Shown here piece after piece: positions 10,701 through 25,700 of a stretch of 64,000 nt of DNA (within the stretch, counting starts at the first letter, position 1; every line of letters starts with the position of its first letter). A program made the position numbers and the translations under genes. Source of the DNA: Notospermus geniculatus (taxonomy: Eukaryota > Nemertea > Pilidiophora > Heteronemertea > Lineidae); NCBI GenBank assembly GCA_002633025.1, contig NMRB01000020.1, positions 437,519-501,518 on the forward strand, read 5' to 3'. The notes beneath the pieces are model-generated. The model made no database searches, was not told where the DNA came from, and saw nothing but the letters and a program-made list of their open reading frames with translations.

Positions 10701-13700
10701 GTGTCAAAGTTCTAACACCTTTAGTGTGAAAATACTATTTCATGAATCCCCCTGGGGTGTTGCCTTAACCATGATGTCAAAACTTAACTAGGCCTAGGCC
10801 TTGGTTACGTGTTTGACAAAACATTGAAGAACTTGGGAGTCTTCTGGATTCGACAAAACATTGAAGAACTTGGGAGTCTTCTGGATTCGACAAAACATTG
10901 AAGAACTTGGGAATCTTCTGGATTCGTTTCAAAAGTCTTTTTTTCATCCTGTAGGCTGACCAGCGAGTCCTCCGCCAGCTGATCATTAGCTATCTTCCTG
11001 ACACAGATCTGGTACTCAAGGAACATGATATTGGTAAGATCACACTTCAAGTACTGTTTTGTCTGGCTTTATATCTTCCTGAAAGGGAAAATATTTATAT
11101 GATGTGATTCATCCTCGTAGCATAATCTTTGAACATGAAATAGAAACGGGTTTCTAAGTTGAAAGACATAGCTTCCTACCGGATGAGAACCCACGGACCC
11201 TCGCATAAGGCATCAATCACCAGCACTAAGGGGCAGCACGCCTTAACCACTAGGCCAAATCCCCATCTTCAAGCATAATCTTCAGTGGCCTTCAGTAACT
11301 TTACATTATACAAACGGCTGTCAGAGTGGTGCAGTGGAAACATCCAGCCCCTGTCACATTTGAGGTGCTGGGTTCAAGTCCTGGGCCGACCCTGTACTCA
11401 TGTTATCAGTGTAGGTTTCCTCCATTGCTCCGGTTTCCTCTACATTTCATAAAGTGTTTTTCATATCGTTCTGGCCAAAGGTACTTAGTTGAACTCAGGA
11501 ATGTGACCAGATCACATTTACCAAAAGATAGTGGTGTTGCACAACACTAGATTATCCGTAGGGTTGGGTTGGTGAAATCAATAGGGCCGTTTAGACGACA
11601 AGCGCAAAAAAACACATTCAGATTCGATCCGATTGGATCCGATCGACCCGTATCGTATCTAAACCCACATCGGGTTTAGACGAGATTTGAATGTGGTCGT
11701 ATGTGGTCCAATGCAGTCCAAAATCCACATTGGACTGCATTGGGTAGCGTTTACACGCAAGAGTTTTGAACCACAATCGGATTCAGTCGGATCGCATGTG
11801 GATTTTTGCCTGTTGTCTAAATGGCCCTATTAGCTCTTTCACGGTGTCAGCTAAAGCTAGTCAGCCATGACACTGGCTGCCAAGGGTTGTGGAACATTCT
11901 TATTTGTGACCACCAGTTTAGTGACAAGAGGTCAGCCAAGTACCTTTGTCCAGATCTAATCTGTAAAACACTATACAATTGCCCAAGCCAATAATGAGCC
12001 ATGTTAGAGCCCACAGTCTCGACTCAATATTCTATAACTAAGTAACTTTAAAAGATAATTCATTATTAACGAATGAGTTTAGTCACTGCATGATATATGG
12101 ATATTTTTTTCTCCTTAATGGTTAAGTAAATACATAAATCCACTCCAATGCATGGCAAATGTGATATTCTAATGTACTTGACTTCCATGGGCCATTAAAA
12201 ATTCCAGATATATACTTGAATATATTTTGAATATCTAAAGTGGTTGGAGAAATGAACTTTTTGGATTAGTAGAGTAAATGTCTGTTGTGTAAAGCGGTAA
12301 TGGTGACAGCTAAAGAAGAAAACTTTCACAAATTGTGTTCTTGATGGAACCTATAGAAAAGAGGTTCCTGTAGCTGGCACTTAATCCTGGTGTATTTCCA
12401 GGAGCACTCCCATGATTTTCTATAACTGCGACAGAAAACCAATGAAATCTCAGGCTGATGGCTTTACTAATTGGACCATGACATTGTAAGAAACTTCAGA
12501 AGTTTTAAAGCAAAATATGAAACTATTGCTGAGACATTAAGTAGGGCATAATTCATAGTAACTCCATTAGCCCCTCTCAAAATAACATGGCTCAATTGAC
12601 GAAGTTGCGCTAATGTGCACATCTTATTCTCAACAAGACCTTTTCATTTAATGACATCATCAACATTTGGCAGAACTGGGAGTGAGTTTTATTGGGAATC
12701 TTCACCTTAATGGTGTTTTTAGCTTGCTAAAGAATCGAGTGAAATATATTTTGAGAAGTGGTGTATAAAGATATCATCCTGAATTTTCCAATTACTTTGA
12801 ATTGGTGATAAGTGACAGTAGATAAAGAATTATTGTCACTATATTTATTGTGGCTGATCCAATTGGTGCTCAACTTCACACAAATCATTGAGACATAAGC
12901 AGCTATCTTTGTGCAATCTCTGAACATCCTTACAATCATTACATAGATAGTGTAAGCGCATTATTCCCGAATCAAACAAACAATTGCATCTAGATTGATA
13001 GATCCTTCCCCTCGTTAACTGCGGTGTTAATGACGCTGTGACGTACCTGGACAACTCGTGTCTTGAGCACCTCAAATGGGGCTGGGCCAAGTCAGTGATT
13101 TCCTGTAAGGCTTTCACATCATTTATATACCAGCACTTGAGCAGAGATAGGCAGGATGTACATGTATTCATTGGCTCCATTCCTAATTGCATCTGTCTGA
13201 GGGTTTCCTATGTATCTTTGTCAGATTCCGGAGTAAATAGACAAGTCAAATAAGTAACACTTCTCATTCTTGTGATATCTGGGTACTTAAAATCTATTTA
13301 CATTAATGCCGGTGAAAGAAATCAAAAAGGTCCCATTCTATAATGTGTCGATAATGTTGAGGCAGAATTCTAAGGAATCTCCTTTCTCAATAGCTTGTAA
13401 CTGTTGTTTTACTTTTGTCTGTGCATTATGGAGGTTATGACATCATTTGTGTCCCATACGGACAATTATATAAAGAATGGGCCAACATAGTGGTCGATTT
13501 GACGTAGAACACTCCTGGCTTTCAACCTGAATGAAGAGGCAGTCGTAAATGCTTGTGTCTGCAACGATCTTATCACCTGAAGATGCAATTGAAATCTTCA
13601 TGAATGTTTCAAGTGTGTATTTTTCTTAATGTAGTCTGTTCTATTGGTTTTGGTCTGTCGATTCAGATTTAATGGATTCAGGAAACGTATTTTTAGATTT

Positions 13701-16700
13701 TATTTGAGAAGATGACATTCACAGACGAAGGAGATAATTGCACTCTATATTGAACGTCTAAGTGTGGAACATTTTTTCCTCGCTCTCAGCTTCATAATTT
13801 AACACACGATATAGCGCTGCTGCATTTTTGCACACATTAATTTAACATATTAATAAGTAATCATTGAAGTGTGAGAGTTGATTAGGTAATGGGGGGTGAG
13901 ACTTAGTCCACAGACTGAATTTTGAAAGTCTGTTGATTTTGATGTGTTACTTAATGTAATTTTGACGTGAAGACTGCAAAATCATGGCGCCATTAAGTAT
14001 TTCTTTTGGCCACAGTTATTTTGCATTTGACATTGTAGCTCTTTCCCTTGATATCCCATTCTGGAGTTATTCCTGACAAGTTGTCATTCTGTGAAGGAGC
14101 AAAGTGCTGCACTCTTCATTGGGACTGTTTGTTTGCCATGGACTCAGGGTGCCAGTTAAGCACAACAAATAAAACATGAGACAAGTTAATGTGCAAATGA
14201 AAGAAACGGTCGCCCTGGAAAGGTTCACGGCTTGCAGTTTTCGTATTTCTTCCAACTGAAGTGCCTCTCCAGCTAATTGCTGCATGTCGAGTGAACAAAC
14301 ACGAGAGGTACTTTTCCTAAATTTCATTACATTAAGTATCGACATCATATCAACGTGAGCATTATTTAATCATCTTGTTCCGTATGAAGTCAGTCTTACT
14401 TCACTGGAATAATCCTTTACTTGATGCACAGGTTATGCTGTAACAGGGCATGGGACTTTCAGCACATTGCGAATGAAAAAGAGCCAGTCATTAATCAATT
14501 CGTTGCTGTGCTTCAGTTTTGTTTGAAGAAGGCAGTTACTTGTGCAAGTAAATTCACAAGCAAGAGTGTTCCTGAGGTTCCTTTCTTGGTGACATTCAGG
14601 GCACGCTTTAGGAACCACTTTCAATACAGGGCCCTTCAGATGACGCAGTGTGGTGTAAGAAACATTTCTGGTGGTGTTACCCTGTGTGGTGGCTATTTTC
14701 TTCCATGTTTACGTCGTGGTATGAGTTGATGACATTCACCCAGTTTATTCCGTGGTAATTGCACAAAAACACCAATTTGGGGAAGTAAGTCTGCAAATAA
14801 TAGCATTCTTGTTATGATAGACTGTAATCTGGCTGATTATACTGTATTCTATTTGTAAATTTGCCATGATATCACCATACGTGTATGTATTACTAAACCA
14901 TGTTCATGTTGCAATCTCTCTCACTTATTGGTACTAGGTAATCTATTTAGTGTCTCTTGACCCAAAAGTATCGACCCAAATCTTGCAGAGTGGTACTTTT
15001 AAAATATCTTGTTTCTTAATAATTATGTCTCAGATAAACTCATCACACTATTACCTAGTTTCTTCTGCTGAGCATGATGTCAAGTCAATGTAATGAATAA
15101 TTTATTCCTCAATTGGTTCACTTAGAAAAAAGAAAGTGGGTTTGTTTCTAAATCCTTCAGTACCCCGGTATGCCATAAATAATTAAATTTAATTCATTTA
15201 TTCATGAAAATGGTCAAATTGAGAAATAATGTGAAAAATTTTCTGGTGTGAGAGCCGAGAATTATATGACTGCATTAACTTCCATCAATATGGTGCCAGA
15301 ATTTGGATTATTTTTTCACATAAAATTCACTTCATTACACGAAATTTTCAATCTTGCTTTTGAAGTGTTGCCGCTACACTCGATTCAATTACTACACGAC
15401 CTAAGCAGAAATCAATTTACATCCTTGAGTTTGGGAAAACGACATGAAGTTTTGGCACCTAGATATGTAGTTAAGGCGTATGATTCAATATCGTGATTGG
15501 TTAACAGAAAATAGCTCAGTCTTAATGGAGGCGAAGTGTGCTTGAGAAAGTAACAGATAGGTAGTGCCGTGCTTCAGATTGAAAAGACTTAATGCTTTCG
15601 ATGTTGTATACCATTTGAGTGGGGCACTCAGCCTGACTTCCCCCTGCGGTAAACAATTGAAAATGTAACTATAGTACTTCATTTAGGTGCTTAAGATGTT
15701 GGCATGGGATACTTCATAAAACTTTTGTTTCTGACTTCCACAACAGTGGGTCATGTCTCCGTTGACAGGATGGGGGCGACTTGGATGATGTCTACATTTG
15801 GACTTTGAGAGAAGGTGTGGACTCGGTGATCAGGGTTCACATCCATTGTTAGATCTACCGGTAATCAGTAACCAATTCTGTGTTACGGTATGTTTTTCAG
15901 AGCTTTCCCTGATCAGTCTTCACTGGTTCCTGACAGCATTTGCCTCAGTCGTTCACATGAAAGTTTTGTTGAGATTATGGGACCTGTTCTTCTACGAAGG
16001 TTCAGCCGTGCTCTTCCAGCTTACACTGGGCATGCTCAAGATGAAGGTACTCACACTTTCCGTACCAGTACTATTCCTTACGTCTGAAAGTACCGGTACC
16101 AGAATGTCAACGTGTCAATTTAAATGTCACAATCATCCGATATTTATAGTGATCATTGCCATGACTACCAACTTGGAAAAACGGTTATAAAGTTGTGAAA
16201 TTTTTCAGGAACCAGAAATCTTGAGCCTCGATAATTCAGCACAAATATTCAATGCTTTATCCGATGTACCTGGTGATGTACAGGATGTTGATGAGTTAAT
16301 TGAGGTAAGTTGTCATCCACTCTACCTGTTTAAAAAGGTTATCCAATGAAATATCTCTTCAACATTACTTTTCTGCTGATTCTAGGTCCCGTATTCTAGA
16401 AGCCGCCTTAACTCTAAAGTCCACTTTAAGCTTTTGTATTCTGCCCTCCAAACAATAGCTAAAGGTAGACCTTAGAGTTAAGGAAGCTTCTAGAATACGG
16501 CCCTAGGACTATTATTAAACGAGGATGTTTTATTGAACTCTACTTTATTTCGGCATAAAGGAATCAAACTACGGTGTATAAGAATTCCTCTGCAATCAAT
16601 GAAATTTAAAAAGTATTACGATTGTGTGAACGGTAACTTGGTAGTCAGTGATTCTGGTTGGAAACTATGGTGCTGCCATCTCAGAGAACATTTCCTAACT

Positions 16701-19700
16701 GATCCTTGTGATACAAGTTACCTGATACTCTCATGGTATGGCGTGGAGGACAGGTATGCCCTGCTGGTGCATGGCTCTTCATGTATTATGGTATAATGCT
16801 TCACATTTTTATTCATCACATCAGACCAATGAATATTCTACTGTCCTATTCAAACTCATTGACGAGCAGCTGTCTCAGACAGATGCAGATTACCTCCTCA
16901 TTTAATACCCAGTAATAGAGATCATTCCATTGCTTGACTGTAAATTAATTGTCATACGTTCCTGAACTCAGCATATGAAATTAATAAACTTTGCACATGA
17001 TGCGTGCAGTGATCTAGGCGTACATTATTCTGGCCTTTAGGAACTCATGGTGTATGTAGCCCGTGGCAGTATTTTATCCTTATTTGATGAAACGTAATAA
17101 AAGAATCAACTTTAACAATAACATGGGGAAGTTGGAGGTAAGACAAAGTAGACAGGGCCTTATTGGACATTTTCAGTGTCAAAACCTTTATCATGTTATG
17201 GTGATTCGCACACTGTAGGGTGTAAACTTCAACTTGTCAACATTTATGTGGTACCAGGTTTATATTGGGCCTACAGTAGCACATGCATGAGCTTCAAGAT
17301 GTCAGTTCTTGGCATTAAAATATTGGGCCTATGGTAATAAGTACGTGTTTGAATGCCAACATCTTGTTCTGAACATTCGTATATTTGGCCTCTTATGTTG
17401 CAGGTGGATGAAGTTGTGTCTCTTCATTTTCACCGTCCAAATCTCAGTATTTCTCAAAATTATTCCTATAGTTTAATCTAATGTGAAACATATTTTTTCT
17501 GTTTCTGCAGGTGTCATTCAGAGTGGCTTCTTCCCTGACTGATATGATGGTTGAGTCACACAGACGCAAGCATTTAGCCTACTTGATGGCAGACCAAGGT
17601 GCTATAGTCAATCCAGAGTCAGCCAAAAACTTGCCTAAACAGGTAACCAGTGTCATTCAAATGAAACATTTGCGTAATTACCAATGGGCTTGAGCTCCCT
17701 GTCAGTTTTCGAGAAAGATTTGTCACTTTATAGTCTCCATTTAGAAGGAATACCAGCCTGTGCCATCTCATTTCAGCAATTAAATAAGAGACATCTACGG
17801 CGATCTCGTTCCCTGATCTCCATGTTGCTCTGGGGGGAAACTGAAGAAGAAGACAGCAGTAAAGCCAAGAACATAAAACAGACTGAACTATTGGTAGATC
17901 TGAGGGAGGGGATTTTACAAGTGGCAAGACATTTCCAGTCCATTGATCCAAAGAACAACAAAGTGGTAAGTAATAATTTTGTAATTTTGACAATAAATGA
18001 ATTAACCTCATAGTTAAATTGAAAAGCTGATACTCTCGGGCAATTCACCAACCTAAAGTGTGTTGCAAACAGGCTGTCTCATTTGTACCAAGTATCAAGA
18101 AAAGGCAATACTCCTTGCTTACGGTAATTATCTTATCTTTCAGAATCTCCAAGCTGACTATTCTATGGAAAGTCATGCTCATGATCTCGAAGCCTATGTG
18201 AATGTAGCTCGGTGTAGGCGACGCAGAGCAAAAGCCTTACTAGACTTTGAGAGACATGATGATGATGAGCTAGGCTTTAGAAAGAATGACATCATCACGG
18301 TAAGATTTCTTAGGAATTTGCCAATGAATGGTCTATAATTGACCCAGATTTCTCAAGATTCAGTGCCATTTTACACTTGACACCTCTCAAGAATGATCAG
18401 GATGAAATCTCCTCCTTTCTTCGTTCCAGATTATCTCTCAGAAAGATGAACACTGTTGGGTGGGAGAATTGAATGGTCTGCGGGGCTGGTTCCCTGCTAA
18501 GTTTGTTGAACTTTTGGATGAAAGGAGCAAAAACTACTCGAGCGCTGGAGATGACACAGTCACAGAGACGATCACAGATCTAGTCAGAGGGGTGTAAGTC
18601 AATCAGTTATGTCCTAAAAAACTGTAGATAGATAACACATCACTTTTAAAATAATGGATAGCGTTTTGATTGGTGTCGTTTGCAACCACTTACATGTCTG
18701 TTTAGTATATTCCACATCAGCAGTTTGACAGTGTAGGCCTAGCTGTGAGAGCTGACGTCTAGGCCTATGCGATTACAGTGTGATAAAAACATGTATAGCT
18801 GGTGTCCACACTCTTAAGGTGTCGCCCTTCCTTTTCAGGTTGTGCCCTGCTTTAAAAGCTGTCTTTGAACATGGATTAAAAAGGTCGTCGTTATTAGGAG
18901 GTCCAGGTCATCCATGGCTGTTCATTGAGGAGGTAAGACCAAGTGACCTTGTCCCAGAGCTTTCATAAAAAGTGGAAGATTGTCTTGTATAAATCGAAAC
19001 CTGCTCTTGGTTTGACCCTGTTGGCACCTTTAGGTGTAGACATGGAACGGAATTGTAATCCAAACTCCCCACCATTACATCGGAATTCTCAGGGTCTTTC
19101 AGGTAATGGAATCAACAATTCTTTGTGAAGTATCCGATATACCGGTACTGTCCTTTTCTTTCAGGCTGCGACGAAAGAAGTTGAAAAAGATTTCAATTCT
19201 GTTTACTCACGACTGGTGCTTTGTAAGACATACAGGTAAGTGCTAAAATCAGTGTAGTCCTGTTCTACGTTGTCAGTTGGTACACATACAATCTAGCTAT
19301 TGCTGCCATCTCTTGGCAGCTTAGTCAAATGATACATCGGTTTTTTCCATTCCTTTTGTCTCAAATTGTCTTTGAAGGAAAGATTTGGTGACTGAAATTG
19401 GCAACAGTGACAGTGACCAAATAATACCATTTCCTACATCCCAAACTGCAAATCTATGCCTACGCAAATTTGAAAAAGCCAAGTTCTGAAATGCACTGTC
19501 TAATGGTCAATGATAAACTTTCAGCTCTAGTTCATTCTGTCATGCATAGATGGCCTGAAAGTCAACCTTTGCCTCCCAGTATTTGTCTTTGGATCACTAG
19601 CCATGTGAAGTTCCATTTCATGTGCTTGTACTATTGTCTAATACTATTTCATGAGATTCCTCGTCAGTTCATTCACAATGTGGGGATAACCGTCTGACTA

Positions 19701-22700
19701 AAAATAGATACTGCCTATTTTTGATCAGACCAAAAATAGATATCTATTTTCGGTTTGACCCATTTGGTCCTGCATTATCATGCATTGTGCAGTCATCAGG
19801 GTCATTGTATTGTGCAGTGACCTCATTTATTCACAAAGTCTCCATTGATCTGGGGCCCCATGACATGATTGGTTGCGTCTTGCATCCCTTTGCTTGTATG
19901 ACTTAAGCACGGTGAGAAAGGATAGGGTACCGGCTGACATACGGATCCAAAGTCCTACAAAGGCTTTATGAATAACTCCCTGGTGAAATGTTGGATTACA
20001 TGTATTACAATAGCGATTCCATAAAAAAATTATAGCTTAATGTACCAGTACTCTTAAAAGGCATCATCACATGAAAACACGCCACCCTGTTGTTCTCTTA
20101 TCATTTTTGCCAACTCTCAACTCTGAAAGAGTTAATATCTAGCCGTGGGTGTATTATGTACTCCAGCTCACTTTTCACTTGATCTGCTTGGTGTATTCTA
20201 GACTTGCCATGTATGGCCAGCTTTCCAGACAATTGTTGTACCACAAATGGTGTTTTTTCTTGTATTCCCCGTCGCTGACATTTTACTGGTGTCTAGACAC
20301 AATGGGCAGATTACCGTGTATTAAAAATGATCTACTGGAAGTTGTTATGATCATCTTCTGTCGTTCAGACACCCACGATGATTGTGGATTAGTAGTTTTC
20401 TGAATTAAGATGACTGTTGTCTATTTTTGATTCACATGAACTCTGTGTACGAACAGATCAACATATTGTATCCATGTGCACTTTTCCCGTGTAAGCAGTA
20501 TCTCTTAAGCTAGGAATCCACTGCTGATTTTCTGCTTTGTGACTTGTTTTGCATCCTGCTACCTGTGACTGAATACGATCACAAGGAACTGATACTGGTC
20601 GCTGACCGATTGCCGACTGAAATTGACCACATCTTTGCCATTGGTGGAAATCACGTCCAGCGAGTCCCGGCGATCGAGTGCCAGTTGCAACGCAACCCAG
20701 TTGCAAAGCAAGTCGCAATGCAAAATCAGCTTAAAAATCAATGGTGGATTCCTAGCTTTATACAACTGCAGTTACATGTAGTCGCGATGGGTGATCATTC
20801 ACCAAGATGTCAGCTATGTGACTTCAACATGTTGAAACTTCTGGGTGTGACATTTAGCTCCACCAAAAGTGAGAGACATTAACACTGTGGCATATTTCTT
20901 TACGGGTAATAGTTTCTTTATCAACCGTATATTTATCTGTTAGGGTACTAGTGACATTTCAATTGTCATGCACTGAAAATCCAGCCCCATTGGTATCCAT
21001 TATAAGCCTAGGCTCAATGAACTTCTATCTCTTAAGCCCTGCGGTCCAATCATGGCCCATTTCTAGAGTGAGTCTGTTATTATATCGAGGTGATATGTAC
21101 CTTACTGTAATGGAAAACTATTTGTATAAAATCACCATACACTGAATCTGAAATTTTATGATTGTCTCGGTGCATTTATTTCGTTTTAGGCTTGATGAAG
21201 ATGGAAAAGTTCTAACACCTGAGGAAATCTTATACAGAGTAAGTTCATACTTTATGTAACCACCAGGGGCAAACTGAATCCTGTGCACTTTAAAGCGGAC
21301 TAGAAGTCAGTTCTGTGCCACTTACTTTAACAGTGGATTTTCTCAATAATTTATGCTGTTTTGATAATGTCTAGAGAAAACGTTTTAACCTGTCTCCATC
21401 TTATGTAAACTTAAATGTTTTAATTTTGTAAGGCGCAGTGATATATATATGAACTGCGCCCTACAAGAATTGTTTTATTATTTATTATTATTATAATTAA
21501 AACATTTTGAACATTTTAGTTGTATTTACTTTATCATATATTGTTGTTCTTTTTTGCAGTGTGTGCAATCCGTCAACCTCTCCCATGATGCAGCACATGC
21601 ACAGATGGACATCAAATTCCGATCTCTCATATGTTGTGGCTTAAAGTAAGTGACCATGTTTTTCATCTGGTGAGTCTTTGGGAGAAGAGCTGATATGTTA
21701 CGTCAAAAATACTTGAGAGATTTCATGTCGCTTATTTTGACGTAATGTACAGTCGTCCTCAAATTTATTCATACCCCCATGAAAAATTATAGGAAAAATA
21801 TTTAAAAAATACAAATGAGCTGAACTGGCACGTCTTAGGCTTCATTGAATGACATTTAATTGGAATGTACAGAGATTTTTAAAATACGGCCAAAATATCA
21901 CAGAGATATCACAATTTCAAAATATCATGAAAAACTCAACTTTTTAAAAGTTCAAATATCTGATTCGAAATCGATATCATATCATCCTATGACCAATTCT
22001 AAAAACTGCAGTGAAGAAAGTTTTCGAAAATCTCACTTCGATTTTGTGAAATTGCAAAATATCATTTGAATTTTCAAATTTGATACTTTGATAATTTCAG
22101 GAATTTTGAAAAAAATCGAATGCCATCAGACCCAGAGAGTCAAATGAAAAAGATTCCAAAGTATTTTTCTGACTTGTTAAATCATATGAGAGAGTTATTT
22201 CAATAAATGGCAAAAAATGAATAAAAAAGCATCGAAATCACCAGTTTTTAAAAAATTATGCCGCAAAAACGAAGTGGTATATTGATGCCAATCTTTCTTC
22301 ACAAAGTTTCCATGATAAGGTAGTATGATATGAAATCAATTTCGAATCAAATACTTGAAATTTTCAAAAGTTAGGATNNNNNNNNNNNNNNNNNNNNNNN
22401 NNNNNNNNNNNNNNNNNNNNNNNNNNNNNNNNNNNNNNNNNNNNNNNNNNNNNNNNNNNNNNNNNNNNNNNNNNNNNNNNNNNNNNNNNNNNNNNNNNNN
22501 NNNNNNNNNNNNNNNNNNNNNNNNNNNNNNNNNNNNNNNNNNNNNNNNAAGTATGGCTAACATCCTTTACATTATTATTTGTCTTGGCCTGGTGGTTGAG
22601 CGGTCCAACACGCTTGACTGTCAATCCTAACAAGGTCAATGCGTGGGTTCGATCCCTGGCCAGGACATGTATGTGAAAAAGCTGTGAACCAATTAGAGTC

Positions 22701-25700
22701 TGTTGGATGAGACTCAAAGCCGTGGTCCCTTGTACCTGAGTGTCTATGCCAGGGCAAGTAAAAGACCCCACACCAGCGGACAGTAGCCTGTCGTGGACTC
22801 CACATCGTAGTATAAGCTTAAGATCCAAAAGGGTTATGAAGCTTCAAATTATCTATCTATCTATCTTATCCAGTATTTCCTCACTCTGGCTCCGGTTGCC
22901 CTTGTGGTCAACACCATTAAATCTGAAGTCAGGAGCCCTGTGGTGGATAAGTGATTTTGAGTGGTATTTTCTCATTGCAACCACTTGTATTGTAAACAGG
23001 TATGTTGGCATCCGTCCACTTCCCAATGCCGCATCAGAAATATAGCACCTGTCTGTTGGTATTAACACTAGTTATTTACTCTTAACCTCACCTTCATAGT
23101 CAAGTTGACATTCCAGGCATTCTCATGTTGTAAACAGATTTTGATGGCAATAGGACGGCATATTTTGTGGTTCAGATGGGAAATAAAAACGCTTCCAGTG
23201 GATTTCTATCTAAAAATAGTGTTGTAATTAAAATTGTTCAGCATGTAAATTTATTGTTTCATCAAATCTGATCAGGCTGCTACGAGTTTCCCCTTGATGT
23301 TGTTGTGTACCTGAGGGTTACTTAGTTTCAGTCGCTGGGAACACATACAATGAGAATTAAGCCCCAGGCATGGCGTATCTTTTTTTAGCCAGTACATCAT
23401 CACACACGTAGTAATGAAAAATACCTGAGGAAAATATCACAGATAGTCGTCCAGCGTGGCTTATTTGACCTAATAGCAGACGAACATCATCTTGGCTTCA
23501 CTGTTGCGTGTATGCAAACATTGTCTTGATCAACATTGTGCCTTCTGTAGCAATATTTTCCAAAGTCGCTGGAATGCACACATTCATTTGGCTGCTGTTC
23601 AAATATTGTGTGTTCCCTTTGCCAGAAACAGCTGTACTAAGATAACCCTTCAGGCTGGAATGTTAATAAGTAACCCAAGGTCGTGGTTGGGGTTGCTCGG
23701 AGACGAATAATGAATTTTGTCAGAAAGTTTTGCCAAATTAGGCCTAGTGGTGAAGATTTCCTTGTTTACTATAACCCCTTCATCATCATCATCATAATAA
23801 AATAATAATAATAATAATCATTTCGATTTGTTCCTTTAAATACCATCTGTTCATTCTCAATACCTTTAAGAAGTGGCTACAATGTTTCATACTCAGATTT
23901 ATCCTCAGAATATTGTCCGAAGAGCTATCCTTGGAGCGCAAACTATGAATTGCTTCCATCTCCTCATCTGCTGTCTTTGTAAAAAAAGCAGATGGTCAAG
24001 TTTGACATACAGTGATGGCTTGCCTGATGACAGGGAGTCCTCACTCTAACTGATGGGTTCAAGAGGTGTGGAAGCTACAGCCGATGATGGTACGAAATGC
24101 TGGCACGGATATTCTATGACATACTAAAACCTTGCTTTTGTTTTGAGTGTTGCTTGCCATTACTGCTTCAAGGAAATCACTTCCTTCGAAACAACATGCT
24201 GTGGCAATTTGTTTACCCTGGTTATAAGAGTACAAGTGTCCGATATATGTACCCGAGGGAAGGTTCATCTGGTGCTATTCCGCCTTTCGTAAGCCGTTCG
24301 GAAATATCTGATGGTCATCTTCAAGATTTCTTAGCCTTCGAATGACAAAACATGATATATTTGCCACTCGCTTTGTCATTATTGATCTCCTCATCAGAGC
24401 ATGTGTGCTGTTGGTGTTATTATTATCTACGTCATGCTGTGACCATCCATTATTAATATCTACTGATGAAGCTGGCAATCCTAACCTGTTAACCTTATGG
24501 TTTATTTCTAGTTGTCTCTCCTTATTTTGCGACACGTGTGACAAAAGCAAGGAAATCCTTTGATGCTGCTATGACATTCATGACTCTACTAATATGAATG
24601 CATAAGACTTAATCAATGTCGTCTTCCCTTGACCTTGCACTCTGTATTCATGGTATTCTTGTCTTGTGTCGGATGTTGTTACTGCTCGCTCCGTCATCAC
24701 TGCACAAAAAATTCAGTGACGGAGGTATCGAGCGGTACCTCTGATTAACTCGCGATGTGTTATAGACAAATCCCAAATTGACGTAAACGGGAAAGATCTG
24801 CGCACTTCCGCCGAAATAGCAACAAGAACCTCGGTCTGAAACTGAATGACGTGACGCAGAGAACCCCACGACAGTGACTTGGACGACGTCACGTCAGAGT
24901 TGACCATTGCTGAATCACGGATTGCGTCACGTCAGCTGGTTTCAGATGGAGGCTCTTGTTGCTATTTCGGCGGAAGTGCGCAGAACTTGGAATTTGGGAT
25001 TCGTCTATATCCTAAACATGGAGATTGTCTTTGTGTTGAAATAACTCTTGATTTATGCTGCAAACTTCATGTTGGTACTTTTCATTTGCCATTTCTTTAC
25101 ACCATTTTGCTGATGAAAATGCAGATAGCTGCAGAATTATGCCACCTCCTAAAGCCAAGGCCATCAAATGATTAGGCTGGCTTTCCATTCACACGATTTT
25201 CGAGCGGCAAACTCTCGAAAGCATTGTCCTCGGACCATGGACCACTGGACACGGACAAAGATTTTGTGCATTTGTTGCTCGGAAATTGCATGAATGGAAT
25301 GCCAGCCTAAAGCCTGCCGCACACTGGAGCTATCTGCTGAGCAGGAGCTATTTGGAGCTATTTGCTCAGCAGATAGCCTCAGTATGCGGCAGGCTTTAGC
25401 TGAGGGAACTTGTGGCATTGACCATCAAAGGTTAGAATTATATTTGCAGTACACTGTCGAGGTCCAGGTTGAGTTGTTAGTTCCGACTAGAAGAGCGAGA
25501 GTATATGAATATAAAGACTGTGTTTGGAATCTTAGTTTCAATGGCTTTGATTTTCAATGGCTTTGATGTACATATGAATGGCTCAAACCTGATGAACCTT
25601 GTAAGATATGCTCAGAAAAACAGGTGACATCAGGGTACACAGGGTATGATAGTAAATTGATGTTTGTATTCCTATAAATATCATGACTTCCGTTCAGGCA

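Larger units (their letters stand above)
11034..15900 (+). other. Large SGSM3 intron 7 (4.9 kb)
   Basis: Holds two tRNA-derived SINE fragments (11178-11270 and 11316-11400) and a MITE (11582-11829). From about 11830 to 15900 I see only short frames without family resemblance. A cysteine-containing minus-strand frame at 12845-13192 has no recognisable domain and is not called. Confidence 0.6.

Noticed and set aside
11178-11270. Possible tRNA gene with long variable arm
   Set aside because: Degenerate B box and no consistent cloverleaf; called a SINE fragment.
12845-13192. 115-codon minus-strand cysteine-containing frame in SGSM3 intron 7
   Set aside because: No splice context, domain or signal peptide recognised; length is within chance for AT-moderate intron DNA.
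22586-22670. Possible tRNA gene
   Set aside because: A and B boxes are present but there is no good acceptor stem; it continues into a SINE body with a tail.
22575-22828. Frames repeated at 26412-26665 and 8113-8391 ([18 protein letters not shown])
   Set aside because: Translations of the tRNA-derived SINE, not a conserved protein.
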